Assembly (NCBI GenBank): GCA_964363305.1
Contig: CAYIHX010000002.1
Coordinates: 62,001 to 126,000, forward strand
Length of the DNA stretch: 64,000 bases
Reading direction: 5' to 3'
Origin: CAYIHX01 sp964363305
Lineage (GTDB): Bacteria > Bdellovibrionota > UBA1018
Every line of letters starts with the position of its first letter. The first letter of the stretch is position 1. The translations under genes and the position numbers were made by a program. The notes under the pieces were generated by a model that made no database searches, had not been told where the DNA came from, and worked only from the letters and a program-made list of their open reading frames with translations. Below are positions 8,416-16,769 of this stretch, in pieces.

Positions 8416-9924
8416 TTAAATGACGAAAATGCCTGCAAACTCTTTCAACGCTACTTCCAAGCGAGCTTTAAGCTCTCCCTCAATTTTTCCGGTCGAAACT
8501 ATCTTTTCAAAAACATCACCGAACTTCCGATCCATGAAACTCAGCAGCTGCTCCTCATATTTTTTCAACGAAGCTGTCGCGAACTTATCCAGATGTCCAT
8601 TCGTAGCCGCATAAACCATCACGACCTGGCGCTCAACCGGCATCGGAACGTACTGCCCTTGCTTCAAAATCTCGGACAACCGCTGCCCACGTGCAAGCTG
8701 TCTCTGGGTAGCCGGATCCAGATCACTCCCAAACTGTGCAAACGCTGCCTTCTCGCGATACTGCGCCAGTTCAAGACGAAGGGGACCGGCGACGGATTTC
8801 ATCGCCTTAATTTGGGCCGCGCCCCCCACTCGCGAAACGGAAATCCCTACGTTTACTGCTGGCCGCACGCCCGAGTAAAATAAGTCGCTCTCCAGAAAAA
8901 TCTGACCGTCCGTGATCGAAATCACGTTCGTCGGGATATAGGCGGAAACGTCACCGGCCTGCGTCTCAATGATGGGCAAAGCCGTCAATGAACCGCCCCC
9001 AAGTTTGTCAGACAACTTGGCTGCACGCTCCAACAAGCGCGAGTGCAGGTAAAACACATCCCCAGGGTAGGCCTCGCGGCCCGGCGGGCGACGCAAAAGA
9101 AGTGACAATTGACGATACGCCTGAGCTTGCTTGGTCAAATCGTCATAGACGATAAGCGCATGCTTGCCCGTATCCCGAAACCATTCACCCATGGTTACCC
9201 CGGTATAGGGGGCCAAAAACTGGAGAGGCGCCTTCTCTGCCGCGGTCGCGGTCACGATGATCGTATGCTCAAGAGCCCCGTGCTGGCGGAGCTTGTCAAC
9301 CACCTGGGCAACTGTGGACTGCTTCTGGCCGATAGCCACATAAATGCAATAAACGCCCTTACCCTTTTGATTGATGATTGTATCGATTGCGACCGCAGTC
9401 TTGCCGGTCTGACGATCTCCAATAATCAATTCTCGCTGCCCTCGCCCGATCGGAATCATGGAATCAATGGCCTTGATGCCCGTCTGAAGCGGCTCGTGCA
9501 CCGATTGGCGCTCAACAATGCCAGGAGCCTTGATCTCCACCCGGCGGTAGTTCTTCGCATTCAGGTCGCCCTTGCCGTCCACTGGCACGCCCAGAGCGTT
9601 TACTACACGCCCAAGTAGCTCCTCGCCGACAGGAACTTGAACAATCTTGCCCGTCCGCTTGACCGTGCCGCCTTCTTTGATAATGGCGTCTTCGCCAAGG
9701 ATGGCAACCCCGACCGCCTCTTCTTCGAGATTGAGAACCATGCCACTCACGTTGTGTCCAAAGTCAACCAGCTCGCCAGCCATCGCCTTCTCGAGGCCGT
9801 AAACCTTGGCCACTCCGTCGCCGACGGAAATGACGGAACCCGTTTCCGAAACGTCGAGCTTCTTTTCGAAATCAGCTAACTGTGACTTAAGAATCTGAGT
9901 AATCTCTTCCGCACGAATCTGCAT
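8416..9924 (-). CDS. atpA: ATP synthase F1 subunit alpha
   Basis: The 502-residue protein starts MQIRAEEITQILKSQ and carries the Walker A motif GDRQTGKTA, the family signature PAVNVGISVSRVGG, and LLRRPPGREAYPGDVFYLHSR. Alpha alternates with beta in F1 and binds non-catalytic nucleotides. It sits between atpH and atpG with short gaps. The length and all recognisable motifs are standard. Confidence 0.98.
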   Translation of the reverse strand: MQIRAEEITQILKSQLADFEKKLDVSETGSVISVGDGVAKVYGLEKAMAGELVDFGHNVSGMVLNLEEEAVGVAILGEDAIIKEGGTVKRTGKIVQVPVGEELLGRVVNALGVPVDGKGDLNAKNYRRVEIKAPGIVERQSVHEPLQTGIKAIDSMIPIGRGQRELIIGDRQTGKTAVAIDTIINQKGKGVYCIYVAIGQKQSTVAQVVDKLRQHGALEHTIIVTATAAEKAPLQFLAPYTGVTMGEWFRDTGKHALIVYDDLTKQAQAYRQLSLLLRRPPGREAYPGDVFYLHSRLLERAAKLSDKLGGGSLTALPIIETQAGDVSAYIPTNVISITDGQIFLESDLFYSGVRPAVNVGISVSRVGGAAQIKAMKSVAGPLRLELAQYREKAAFAQFGSDLDPATQRQLARGQRLSEILKQGQYVPMPVERQVVMVYAATNGHLDKFATASLKKYEEQLLSFMDRKFGDVFEKIVSTGKIEGELKARLEVALKEFAGIFVI

Positions 9925-9948
9925 ATTTTCCCCAACTCCTCACAAAAA

Positions 9949-10512
9949 CTAGTTCAAGAACCTCAAGGCGCCCTGTGCCAGGCGTGCCTGAATTTTTTCC
10001 AGCTGGACCCGAAGGCTACCGTCGTAGGTAACCCCCTGAATCGCCACCCTCACTCCGGCCAGCAGCCCAGGGTTGTTTTTCACCGTAAACTGTACTTTCT
10101 TGCCCAACTTCTTCCCGAAGGCCTGAGCAAGCGACGCGATGTCCGCGTCCGTGAGTGAATCTGCCGTCTCGACTAAGCCACGGATTCCACCAGCTGCCGC
10201 AAGCCGAACACCATCAAGCGCTTCGACAATTTCGGCGAGATCTGCCACTCGGCCCTTTTTTGCTAATAGACGCAAAAACTGGTTTGTCAGAACGCTCAAA
10301 CCCAGTCCTTCTGCGATCTGTTTAACGAGATGGACCTTCTCCTGCCTTGACGTCGCCGGGCTCCCCAGCGCGATGCTAATCGATCTGTCTTTCAAGATCA
10401 CACCAGCTAACCCTGAAAGCTCCGCCTGTGTTTGGTCGAGCACCTGCGACGGGCTCGGCCCCATATCCGCGATCTCAACTAGCGCCTTCGCATAAGATTT
10501 AGAAAAACTCAT
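9949..10512 (-). CDS. atpH: ATP synthase F1 subunit delta
   Basis: The 187-residue protein matches delta: an N-terminal helical bundle beginning SKSYAKALVEIA, LRLLAKKGRVADL in the middle, and the C-terminal PGLLAGVRVAIQ and YDGSLRVQLEKI. Delta caps the alpha-beta hexamer and links it to the b/b' stator. The start overlaps the end of atpF by four bases. The length is normal. Confidence 0.95.
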   Translation of the reverse strand: MSFSKSYAKALVEIADMGPSPSQVLDQTQAELSGLAGVILKDRSISIALGSPATSRQEKVHLVKQIAEGLGLSVLTNQFLRLLAKKGRVADLAEIVEALDGVRLAAAGGIRGLVETADSLTDADIASLAQAFGKKLGKKVQFTVKNNPGLLAGVRVAIQGVTYDGSLRVQLEKIQARLAQGALRFLN

Positions 10513-10982
10513 GCCACGGTCTCCACCTGCTGTGAGAACTCCTGGCGGATTCGTGCGCGGGCATCCCCAGTGAGACTCTCTTGAATCTGATCTTCAGCGC
10601 GTCGAACAATCCTCTGCGCCATCTCGGCGCGAAGCTCGACCCGAAGATCCGCGCCAGCCGCAACTGCGGCTTTGTACGAGTCATCAACAATACGGGCCGC
10701 AAGGAGCTTTGAATTCGCAACGACTTTCTGGCGTAGCTGCTCAGCCTCGGACCTCGCCGACTGCCGTAGCGCCGACGCTTCTGCATCGACCGCCTTTAGT
10801 TTCGCGGCAAACTCTTCCTTTTGAAGTTTGGCCCGAGAAAGAAGCTGAGAAACTGCCTCAATGTCGGTGCGAATCCGATCTCTGCGCTCCACTAGAAATT
10901 GCCGAAGCGGGGGGCGGGCCTTCCAAGTCAAGATCACCAAGAGAAGGAGAAAATTAAAATAGGAGAACAGTAGGGATTTCAT
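10509..10982 (-). CDS. atpF: ATP synthase F0 subunit b (first of a b/b' pair)
   Basis: This 157-residue protein has an N-terminal membrane helix (residues 3-20, LLFSYFNFLLLLVILTW) followed by a long charged coiled coil rich in Arg, Glu, Gln and Ala. That is the layout of F0 subunit b, which dimerises to form the peripheral stator. It lies between a second b-type gene and atpH, overlapping atpH in ATGA. The sequence differs enough from its neighbour to imply a b/b' heterodimer, as found in several deltaproteobacteria and in photosynthetic bacteria. Identification rests mainly on topology and position. Confidence 0.88.
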   Translation of the reverse strand: MKSLLFSYFNFLLLLVILTWKARPPLRQFLVERRDRIRTDIEAVSQLLSRAKLQKEEFAAKLKAVDAEASALRQSARSEAEQLRQKVVANSKLLAARIVDDSYKAAVAAGADLRVELRAEMAQRIVRRAEDQIQESLTGDARARIRQEFSQQVETVA

Positions 10983-10990
10983 TGGCGCCT

Positions 10991-11428
10991 CTACTTCGTC
11001 ATCAGTTTCTCGGTCACAGACCGAGCGAGCCGCTCAACGTCAGCGCGAAGCTCATCTCGCACTCGATCACGCTGACTCTGTAGGTTTTCGATCGCTCGCT
11101 GGGTAATCCCTTTAGCCTCTTCCCGGGCCGCGCGAAGATTCGCGGCTTCCTCTTTTTTTGCAGAAAGGAGGGTTTGTTCAATTTCAGCCCGCGCCAATTT
11201 GCGCTCCTCTGTAAGTCGGCGCTGGTACTCGTTAATCTTCTCCTGTGCCTGACTAATAAGTTCCTCCGCAGCCTTCCGGTCTTCGATCGTCCTCGCGTGA
11301 CGCTTTTCAATCAGCTGCAGAAACGGCCGGAAAAAAATCTTCGAGAGTAAAAAATAGAGCGCTGTGATGATTACAAGCTGGATGAAAAATGTACTATCCA
11401 ATCCGAGCTGTTTTAGGATGGGAGCCAC
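10991..11428 (-). CDS. atpF: ATP synthase F0 subunit b' (b-type stator subunit)
   Basis: The 145-residue protein has a membrane helix at about residues 14-32 (TFFIQLVIITALYFLLSKI), then FFRPFLQLIEKR and a long coiled coil with AAEELISQAQEKINEYQRRL. This matches b/b' stator subunits. It is the first gene of the F1 stator operon, 8 bases before atpF. About 80 bases of non-coding DNA separate it from the bactofilin gene downstream of it in map order, and any operon promoter should lie there. Which of the two b-type genes is called b' is a convention. Confidence 0.88.
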   Translation of the reverse strand: MAPILKQLGLDSTFFIQLVIITALYFLLSKIFFRPFLQLIEKRHARTIEDRKAAEELISQAQEKINEYQRRLTEERKLARAEIEQTLLSAKKEEAANLRAAREEAKGITQRAIENLQSQRDRVRDELRADVERLARSVTEKLMTK

Positions 11429-11507
11429 GAACCTTCTCCGAATTTGTGCGAAAGTTCCTGCTTGCTAACATGTAGAAAAGAGGACGGTCAAGACGAGTTT
11501 CTTCCCA

Positions 11508-11966
11508 CTACTTGGATTGGCGTCCGGACTTTGTGTGATCCACCGGGCCATTCAGCGTTTTCACCGCCGGACGTACGTCGGAAAGGAAGCTCTTCGCTGG
11601 AGCGCTCGAACTATCCATCATCCTGCTGCTCCCCTCGAAAATCACTCCATCATCGACCTTGAGACTGGGAGTCAGAATTTCGCCCCGAAAAATCGCAGGC
11701 CGATGAATCTCAACCCTTTGACGAGCCCGAACCGTGGCACTCACTTCACCACTGATGATGACAGCACCGGCCTCAATTCGCCCTTGGACCCTGGCCCCCT
11801 CGCCGATGATCAGGGTGTCCGGAGTAAAAATTTCGCCTCGGAAAATTCCATTAATTCGCAGGGTCCCTTGAAACGATAGCTTCCCCTCGAACTCACACCC
11901 CTGGTCGATAACTCCCGTCACAGATACTTTAGTGGCGGGCACACTTAAATCGATTTTTCTGGCCAT
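11508..11966 (-). CDS. Bactofilin-family cytoskeletal protein
   Basis: The 152-residue protein has the bactofilin (DUF583) core: short repeated beta-helix turns such as FEGKLSFQGTLRINGIFRGEI, GEGARVQGRIEAGAVIISGE and RPAIFRGEILTPSLKV. The N-terminus is short and the C-terminus (after residue 118) is disordered, rich in Ser, Pro and Lys. Bactofilins polymerise without nucleotide and act in cell shape and in positioning ParABS in myxobacteria. Here the gene overlaps parB by 22 bases, which fits a segregation role. The placement next to parAB is shared with several deltaproteobacteria. Confidence 0.92.
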   Translation of the reverse strand: MARKIDLSVPATKVSVTGVIDQGCEFEGKLSFQGTLRINGIFRGEIFTPDTLIIGEGARVQGRIEAGAVIISGEVSATVRARQRVEIHRPAIFRGEILTPSLKVDDGVIFEGSSRMMDSSSAPAKSFLSDVRPAVKTLNGPVDHTKSGRQSK

Positions 11967-12955
11967 ACTTCCTGATTCTGCATGGCTGCGAGGATTCGCT
12001 CAAGCTCGTTGCGATTTGCATAGTGCACGACAATCCGCCCTTTTCGCTCCGACCCCTTCAATTCAACCCGAGTTGACCATTTTCTCGTCAGCTCTTGAGC
12101 AATATTGAAAAGACGGGAACGGAGGTCCGCCGCAACCTGAGGGGATCCGGCGTTATCTCGGGCAACCTCAGCACCGGTACCCATTTTTGTGGCCTTAAGG
12201 CGCTCGATCAGGCTCTCCGTATCTCTAACGCTCAGTGTCTTTTCGAGGATCTCTTTTCTCGCAAGAAGGCGCAATTCATTCTCTTCCAGGGCAAGGAGTG
12301 CCTTTCCATGCCCAAAGCTTAACGCACCACAACGAAGATCCCCGATCAACTCCTCGGGTAGGCGCAACAGACGGAGATGGTTTGCAATTGACGCCCGATC
12401 CTTGCCCACTCTTCGGGCCGCCTCTTCCTGCGTCAACGTAAAATCCTCGATCAGCTGAAAGTATGCCAGAGCGGTATCAATACAATTGAGGTCTTGGCGC
12501 TGGATATTTTCAATGAGGGCCAACTCAAGTGCTTCTCGGTCCGTCGACTTCCGAATAACAATCGGCACCTGCTTCAATCCGGCCATCTTAGCCGCGCGCA
12601 ACCTGCGCTCACCCGCAATCAGCTGATAACCGGTCTCCGTCTTGCGAACGACAAGTGGCTGGATAATCCCATTCGATTGAATTGACTCCGACAGCTCACG
12701 AAGGGCCGACTCATCAAAATCCCGACGCGGCTGATACTCGTTTGCCTCGATGTCCTCAACCGCCGCCAGACTGATTCCAGGATGCCGATCTCGGTTGGGG
12801 CTCTCCATGCTGCCGCCAACCATCTGCGATCCCATCCGCGCTACCCCCTCTACCTCAGAAGGAACAACGACCGTATTGTGCGCGCCCGCCCCCGGAAGGA
12901 GCGATGCGAGGCCTTTTCCTAGCGCCGGTTTTTGAGCCACTTCTCGATCCTCCAA
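11945..12955 (-). CDS. parB: Chromosome partitioning protein ParB
   Basis: The 336-residue protein has the ParB order: N-terminal GKGLASLLPG, then IEANEYQPRRDFDE, the CTP-binding GERRLRAAKMAG with ALIENIQRQDLN, a helix-turn-helix region (TQEEAARRVGKDRASIANHLRLL) and a C-terminal dimerisation domain. ParB loads on parS as a CTP-dependent clamp, spreads, and is moved by ParA. Residues 20-55 form a flexible linker. It follows parA by five bases. Two parS-like 16-mers lie about 1.1-1.3 kb away inside rsmG, close to the gene as expected. Confidence 0.97.
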   Translation of the reverse strand: MEDREVAQKPALGKGLASLLPGAGAHNTVVVPSEVEGVARMGSQMVGGSMESPNRDRHPGISLAAVEDIEANEYQPRRDFDESALRELSESIQSNGIIQPLVVRKTETGYQLIAGERRLRAAKMAGLKQVPIVIRKSTDREALELALIENIQRQDLNCIDTALAYFQLIEDFTLTQEEAARRVGKDRASIANHLRLLRLPEELIGDLRCGALSFGHGKALLALEENELRLLARKEILEKTLSVRDTESLIERLKATKMGTGAEVARDNAGSPQVAADLRSRLFNIAQELTRKWSTRVELKGSERKGRIVVHYANRNELERILAAMQNQEVWPEKSI

Positions 12956-12960
12956 ATAAA

Positions 12961-13818
12961 CTAACTAGAAATTGCTTCTGCCTGTTTCGGAATTTGAATA
13001 GCCTCGGTCGAACCCAACTTCTGTAACCCAACCGGAGCCTCCGCGTTGGGTTGATTCCGAGCTAATACTTCTTTTGCAAGATTCAGATAGGCCAGACAGC
13101 CCTTCGAATCGATGTCGTAAAGCAATACCGGCTTTCCGAATGAAGAGCATTCACTGAGCCGAACGTTCCGGGGAACAACCGTGTTAAAAACTTTATCCCC
13201 GAAGTGGTTGCGAACCTCAGTTACAACCTCATTCGCCAAATTATTTCTTCCATCGAACATGGTCAAAACAATGCCCTCTTGAACTAGCGCCGGATTCAAG
13301 CTCGCCCGAATCAGAGAAACCGTGTGAAGAAGCTGCGAAAGCCCCTCAAGAGCGAAATACTCGCACTGCAACGGAACCATAAACGAATCCGCCGCCGTAA
13401 GAGCGTTTACGGTCAAAAGACCTAGCGATGGCGGGCAGTCGATCAAGATGTAATCGAAGTGCTCTCGAATCGACTCGATCGCGGTCTTCATCTTCATTTC
13501 ACGAGCGAAAGCGCCCACCAACTCAATCTCTGCTCCGGCAAGATCACTGGTCACCGGCGCGATAAAGAGGCACTCCATCTCGGTCGGGATAATGATGTCC
13601 TCAAACGACACCTCCCCAATCAAAGCCTGATAAACTGTTTTTGAAGAATCAAGCTTGGCTTTATCGACCCCAAGCGCGGACGACGCATTTCCTTGCGGAT
13701 CAAAATCAATGACCAGCACCTTCTTTTCTCCGATTGCAAGAGAAGCTGCCAAATTAACCGTCGTCGTCGTCTTACCGACTCCACCCTTTTGATTCGTTAA
13801 AGCGATCACCTTACCCAT
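12961..13818 (-). CDS. parA: Chromosome partitioning ATPase ParA (Soj)
   Basis: The 285-residue protein starts MGKVIALTNQKGGVGKTTT, with the deviant Walker A motif of the ParA/MinD family. It then has DFDPQGNASSALG, the Walker B-like DYILIDCPPSLG and FDGRNNLANEV. ParA binds DNA non-specifically as an ATP dimer and positions ParB-parS complexes. The last 30 residues are a non-conserved tail. It sits upstream of parB in a two- or three-gene unit with the bactofilin; the 230-base gap to rsmG contains a strong inverted repeat. Confidence 0.97.
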   Translation of the reverse strand: MGKVIALTNQKGGVGKTTTTVNLAASLAIGEKKVLVIDFDPQGNASSALGVDKAKLDSSKTVYQALIGEVSFEDIIIPTEMECLFIAPVTSDLAGAEIELVGAFAREMKMKTAIESIREHFDYILIDCPPSLGLLTVNALTAADSFMVPLQCEYFALEGLSQLLHTVSLIRASLNPALVQEGIVLTMFDGRNNLANEVVTEVRNHFGDKVFNTVVPRNVRLSECSSFGKPVLLYDIDSKGCLAYLNLAKEVLARNQPNAEAPVGLQKLGSTEAIQIPKQAEAISS

Positions 13819-13858
13819 TTGGCCCTCACGAAATCCTATCTCGCGCGAAAAAGCAAAT

Positions 13859-13897
13859 CGAGAGAGTTCTCCTGTTTTTCTTCAGGGAACTCTCTCG
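13859..13897 (-). terminator. Inverted repeat between rsmG and parA, candidate terminator or attenuator
   Basis: The arms at 13859-13874 and 13883-13897 pair over about 15 bases with one bulge around an eight-base T-rich loop (CGAGAGAGTT against AACTCTCTCG at the base). On the minus strand the hairpin is followed by ATTTGCTTTTT, a weak U-rich run. It lies 40 bases before the parA start and about 150 bases after the rsmG stop, so it could end the mnmG-rsmG transcript or attenuate parA. Confidence 0.5.
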
Positions 13898-14049
13898 TTT
13901 TGCGGTTGTGGTTGGCGTGGATAATCAAACCTACTGCGGCGATCTGCCGCATACACATAGACTAGCCACGAGTAGCCTCTCAAACAAGTGTTTTTATGTC
14001 TTTATTTCATGGCAAAAAATTGACTGGTCGGCCGACTCTCTTGGGTCGG

Positions 14050-14721
14050 CTAGGTCTGTGTTCTACGTGGAACATTATTTTGGGCCTTTCGGCCTAGTTT
14101 CACGATGACCCGCCGTTTATCTTCTTCGCCGACCTTATATGAGTATTCACTGTCCTTTCGAAGGTTCTCCCCAATACCTTCGATTTGGCTGGCTACCCAC
14201 TCTTGCTCCCACCCTTTGCCCTTAAGTAGGAGAAGGTTGTTCCACGTAGAACATTTGCCTATCCATCCAAAAATTCGACCCACCGGCCCAACTGCTCGCG
14301 CAATGATGGTGTCCCGTGAGTTCGTCGCGAGCCAGTTTTCCGCTCGCCCCCTGAAAACCCGCACATTCAATAACCCGAGAGCGCCGACCGTCTGGGTTAG
14401 AAAATCCGCCTTACGCCCCTCGGACTCGCACAGAACCCAGTCCGTGTGTGGTTCCAGAATGGCGCAAGGAACCCCTGGTACGCCAACACCCGACCCAAGG
14501 TCCAGCATCCGGTGATCCAAAAGGCCTGACTTCACTAACTCAATACAGTCGACCATATGGCCCTCGAAAAAATCCCTAGGGCTCAGTAAGCGGGTCAGGT
14601 TTTGAGCCTCGTTCTCCTTGAGTACCAGCTCTCGATAGAGCACCAATTTTTCAGCGGCTCCCTCGGTTGTTCGATGTTCCATCAAAAGCCGGCGAAATTC
14701 TTGCGAACTGCTATCAGCCAT
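14050..14721 (-). CDS. rsmG: 16S rRNA (guanine527-N7)-methyltransferase
   Basis: The 223-residue protein has the RsmG core: NLTRLLSPRDFFEGHMVDC, the SAM-binding motif LDLGSGVGVPGVP, CESEGRKADFL and RAVGPV. RsmG methylates G527 of 16S rRNA. It overlaps mnmG by eight bases and is part of the mnmG-rsmG-parA-parB order common in bacteria. Both parS-like palindromes lie inside this gene; the one at 14059 encodes part of the last ten residues (NNVPRR). That C-terminal tail is therefore probably shaped by the site rather than by enzyme function. Confidence 0.94.
   Translation of the reverse strand: MADSSSQEFRRLLMEHRTTEGAAEKLVLYRELVLKENEAQNLTRLLSPRDFFEGHMVDCIELVKSGLLDHRMLDLGSGVGVPGVPCAILEPHTDWVLCESEGRKADFLTQTVGALGLLNVRVFRGRAENWLATNSRDTIIARAVGPVGRIFGWIGKCSTWNNLLLLKGKGWEQEWVASQIEGIGENLRKDSEYSYKVGEEDKRRVIVKLGRKAQNNVPRRTQT
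14059..14074. promoter_or_regulatory. parS-like ParB-binding site 1
   Basis: The plus strand reads TGTTCTACGTGGAACA, a near-perfect palindrome that differs at one position from TGTTCCACGTGGAACA and at three from the Bacillus consensus TGTTTCACGTGAAACA. It lies at the 3' end of rsmG, 240 bases upstream of parA. Such sites nucleate ParB near the origin. Identification is by pattern and position. Confidence 0.8.
14238..14253. promoter_or_regulatory. parS-like ParB-binding site 2
   Basis: The plus strand reads TGTTCCACGTAGAACA, the exact reverse complement of site 1, 179 bases away. It lies within the rsmG coding sequence. The same single asymmetry in both copies, in opposite orientation, argues that this 16-mer is the species' real parS form and not chance. 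Confidence 0.8.
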
Positions 14722-16594
14722 GGCTCTCCCCTCTTTTTTTGAACTTCAGCTGTATCAAAACGGATGCGACGGCCGCTGGGGTTATCCCTGGCATCCTCGA
14801 GAGCTGTCCTAATGTTTCCGGCCGGGTCGCTCTGAGACGCCCAAGGACCTCAGTCGAGAGCCCTCCGACCTCTAGGAAGTTAAAGTCCCCCGGAAGTCTT
14901 GTTCCCTCGTTTGCCAAGACAGAGGCGATCGCTGCCTCCTCTCTTTTGATATATCCCTCGTATTTGGTCTGAATCTCAACCTGCTCTTGAATCTCGTCCG
15001 ACGACGGGGTCAGTGGAAAACCCAACTCTAACACCTCGTTCATTCCCACTTCTGGTCTTCTGAGAAACGCCTCGGCCGAAACTCGATCGCGAATGGCGCT
15101 CTGCCCTTTCGACTTAAGCCAACTTTGAATCTCGCCTGTCGGACTCCAGTAGTGCGTCTTCAGCCCAGCACAGATGCGCTCAACCTCGTCCCGCTTCTGA
15201 CGGAAGCGCTCATGGTCCGCACCTTCAATAAGCCCGAGTTCGAATCCCTTTTCAGTCAGGCGAAGGTCCGCGTTGTCCTCTCGAAGCAACAACCGATGCT
15301 CTGCCCGAGAGGTGAACATGCGGTAGGGTTCATCCGCACCCTTCAGAACTAAGTCATCGATCAGGACTCCAATGTAACCCTCGTGCCGCCCTAGCACGAA
15401 TGATGAACGGCCCAGGACGGCCTGGGCGGCGTTAACCCCCGCGACGAGCCCCTGAGCGCCGGCCTCCTCGTAGCCACTGGTGCCATTCACTTGGCCCGCA
15501 AAATAGAGCCCTGAAATATCCTTGCTCTCCAGCGTTGCCCGCAATTGCCGCGAATCAATGGCATCGTACTCGACCGCATAGCCATAGCGAATGAACTCAG
15601 CATTCTCTAGCCCAGGAATCGTCCGGACAAACAGGTCCTGCACATCCTCCGGGAGGCTCGTCGATATCCCATTCACGTAAATCTCATCCGTTGTCAGCCC
15701 CTCCGGCTCTAGAAAAATCTGATGCCGATCTCTCTCCCGAAAACGTTTCACCTTGTCCTCGATTGAAGGACAGTACCTTGGCCCCACGCCTTGAATAGCC
15801 CCGGTGAACATAGGAGACCTGCCGAAGTTTTTTTCGATCACCTCGTGCGTGCGAGAATTCGTATAGACAATGTGACAGCTCACTTGGGTCAGTTCCGGAA
15901 ATTTCTTACCTCGATGGCGGAACGAAAACGGAATCGGATTCAGGTCTCCGGGCTGCTCCTCAGCCCGACTGAAATCAATGCTCCGGCGATGAAGACGCGG
16001 AGGCGTCCCTGTCTTGAGACGAGTCATGCGGAACCCTTGCTGTCTGATCCAATCGCTCAGCCCTACGGCCGACCGATCGCCCGCCCGTCCACCCAGCTGT
16101 TGCTCCTCCCCTGTATGCATTACAGCACGCAAGAATGTGCCAGCCGTAACGACTACACTAGAAGCCAGGAGCGTCGACCCGTCTCCGAGCAGAGCGCCCG
16201 TCACCCGCTGGCCCTCAATCAACAACGAAGTCACCTCCGCCTCGATCACATCCAAATTGGGTACGCTCCGAATGTACGCCTGCATCTGGGCGGCATACAT
16301 CGGTTTGTCACACTGGGCTCGGGACGAACGCACCGCAGGACCCTTGCTCGAATTGAGTCGGCGGTACTGGATCGCAGCACGATCCGTCTGGATGCCCATA
16401 ATACCACCTAAGGCATCGATTTCTTTGATTAATTGTCCTTTAGCGAGGCCGCCCATTGCGGGGTTGCAGGACATGAACCCAATACGATCCGAGCGCAAAA
16501 CCACCATGGCGGTTCGGCACCCTATCCGTGCGGACGCCACGGCTGCTTCGCAACCGGCGTGACCGCCTCCAACTACAACTACATCCCAACTCAT
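14714..16594 (-). CDS. mnmG: tRNA uridine-5-carboxymethylaminomethyl synthase subunit MnmG (GidA)
   Basis: The 626-residue protein begins with the FAD-binding motif VVVGGGHAGCEAA and carries the MnmG signatures CNPAMGGLAKGQL, TGTPPRLHR and GQVNGTSGYEEAGAQG. With MnmE it installs the carboxymethylaminomethyl group at U34 of several tRNAs using glycine and methylene-THF. Length and ends match the family. The gene is followed by rsmG with an eight-base overlap. Its partner mnmE, usually close by, lies 8 kb away on the other side of the inserted metabolic block. Confidence 0.97.
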   Translation of the reverse strand: MSWDVVVVGGGHAGCEAAVASARIGCRTAMVVLRSDRIGFMSCNPAMGGLAKGQLIKEIDALGGIMGIQTDRAAIQYRRLNSSKGPAVRSSRAQCDKPMYAAQMQAYIRSVPNLDVIEAEVTSLLIEGQRVTGALLGDGSTLLASSVVVTAGTFLRAVMHTGEEQQLGGRAGDRSAVGLSDWIRQQGFRMTRLKTGTPPRLHRRSIDFSRAEEQPGDLNPIPFSFRHRGKKFPELTQVSCHIVYTNSRTHEVIEKNFGRSPMFTGAIQGVGPRYCPSIEDKVKRFRERDRHQIFLEPEGLTTDEIYVNGISTSLPEDVQDLFVRTIPGLENAEFIRYGYAVEYDAIDSRQLRATLESKDISGLYFAGQVNGTSGYEEAGAQGLVAGVNAAQAVLGRSSFVLGRHEGYIGVLIDDLVLKGADEPYRMFTSRAEHRLLLREDNADLRLTEKGFELGLIEGADHERFRQKRDEVERICAGLKTHYWSPTGEIQSWLKSKGQSAIRDRVSAEAFLRRPEVGMNEVLELGFPLTPSSDEIQEQVEIQTKYEGYIKREEAAIASVLANEGTRLPGDFNFLEVGGLSTEVLGRLRATRPETLGQLSRMPGITPAAVASVLIQLKFKKRGESHG

Positions 16595-16637
16595 CGGCTG
16601 CGGGGAGTTAGCAATTCTAGGGTTCGCTTGTCAATTA

Positions 16638-16714
16638 TGGAGCGGGCGAAGGGGCTCGAACCCTCGACCTCAAGCTTGGGAAGCTTGCGCTCTAGCCAAC
16701 TGAGCTACACCCGC
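16638..16714 (-). tRNA. tRNA-Gly, anticodon CCC
   Basis: The minus strand folds as a full cloverleaf of 77 bases including an encoded CCA: acceptor GCGGGTG/CGCCCGC with one G-T pair, D-arm GCTC/GAGC, anticodon stem CAAGC/GCTTG with loop TTCCCAA, and T-arm GAGGG-TTCGAGC-CCCTT. The loop places CCC at positions 34-36, so it reads GGG. The discriminator base is T (U73), as expected for bacterial tRNA-Gly. It sits between mnmG and the ribonucleotide reductase gene with short gaps on both sides. Confidence 0.96.
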
Positions 16715-16769
16715 CCCTATGACACCGAAGTCATAAGAACTAGCGCAGTCATTTCCTCTTCGCAAGAGG

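Noticed and set aside
8296..8883. 195-residue plus-strand frame
   Set aside because: Antisense to atpG and atpA; no signal peptide, domain or ribosome site.
16755..16769. Hairpin CCTCTT-GCG-AAGAGG right after nrdJ as a terminator
   Set aside because: On the coding strand it is followed by AAATGACT, with no U-run; too weak to call.
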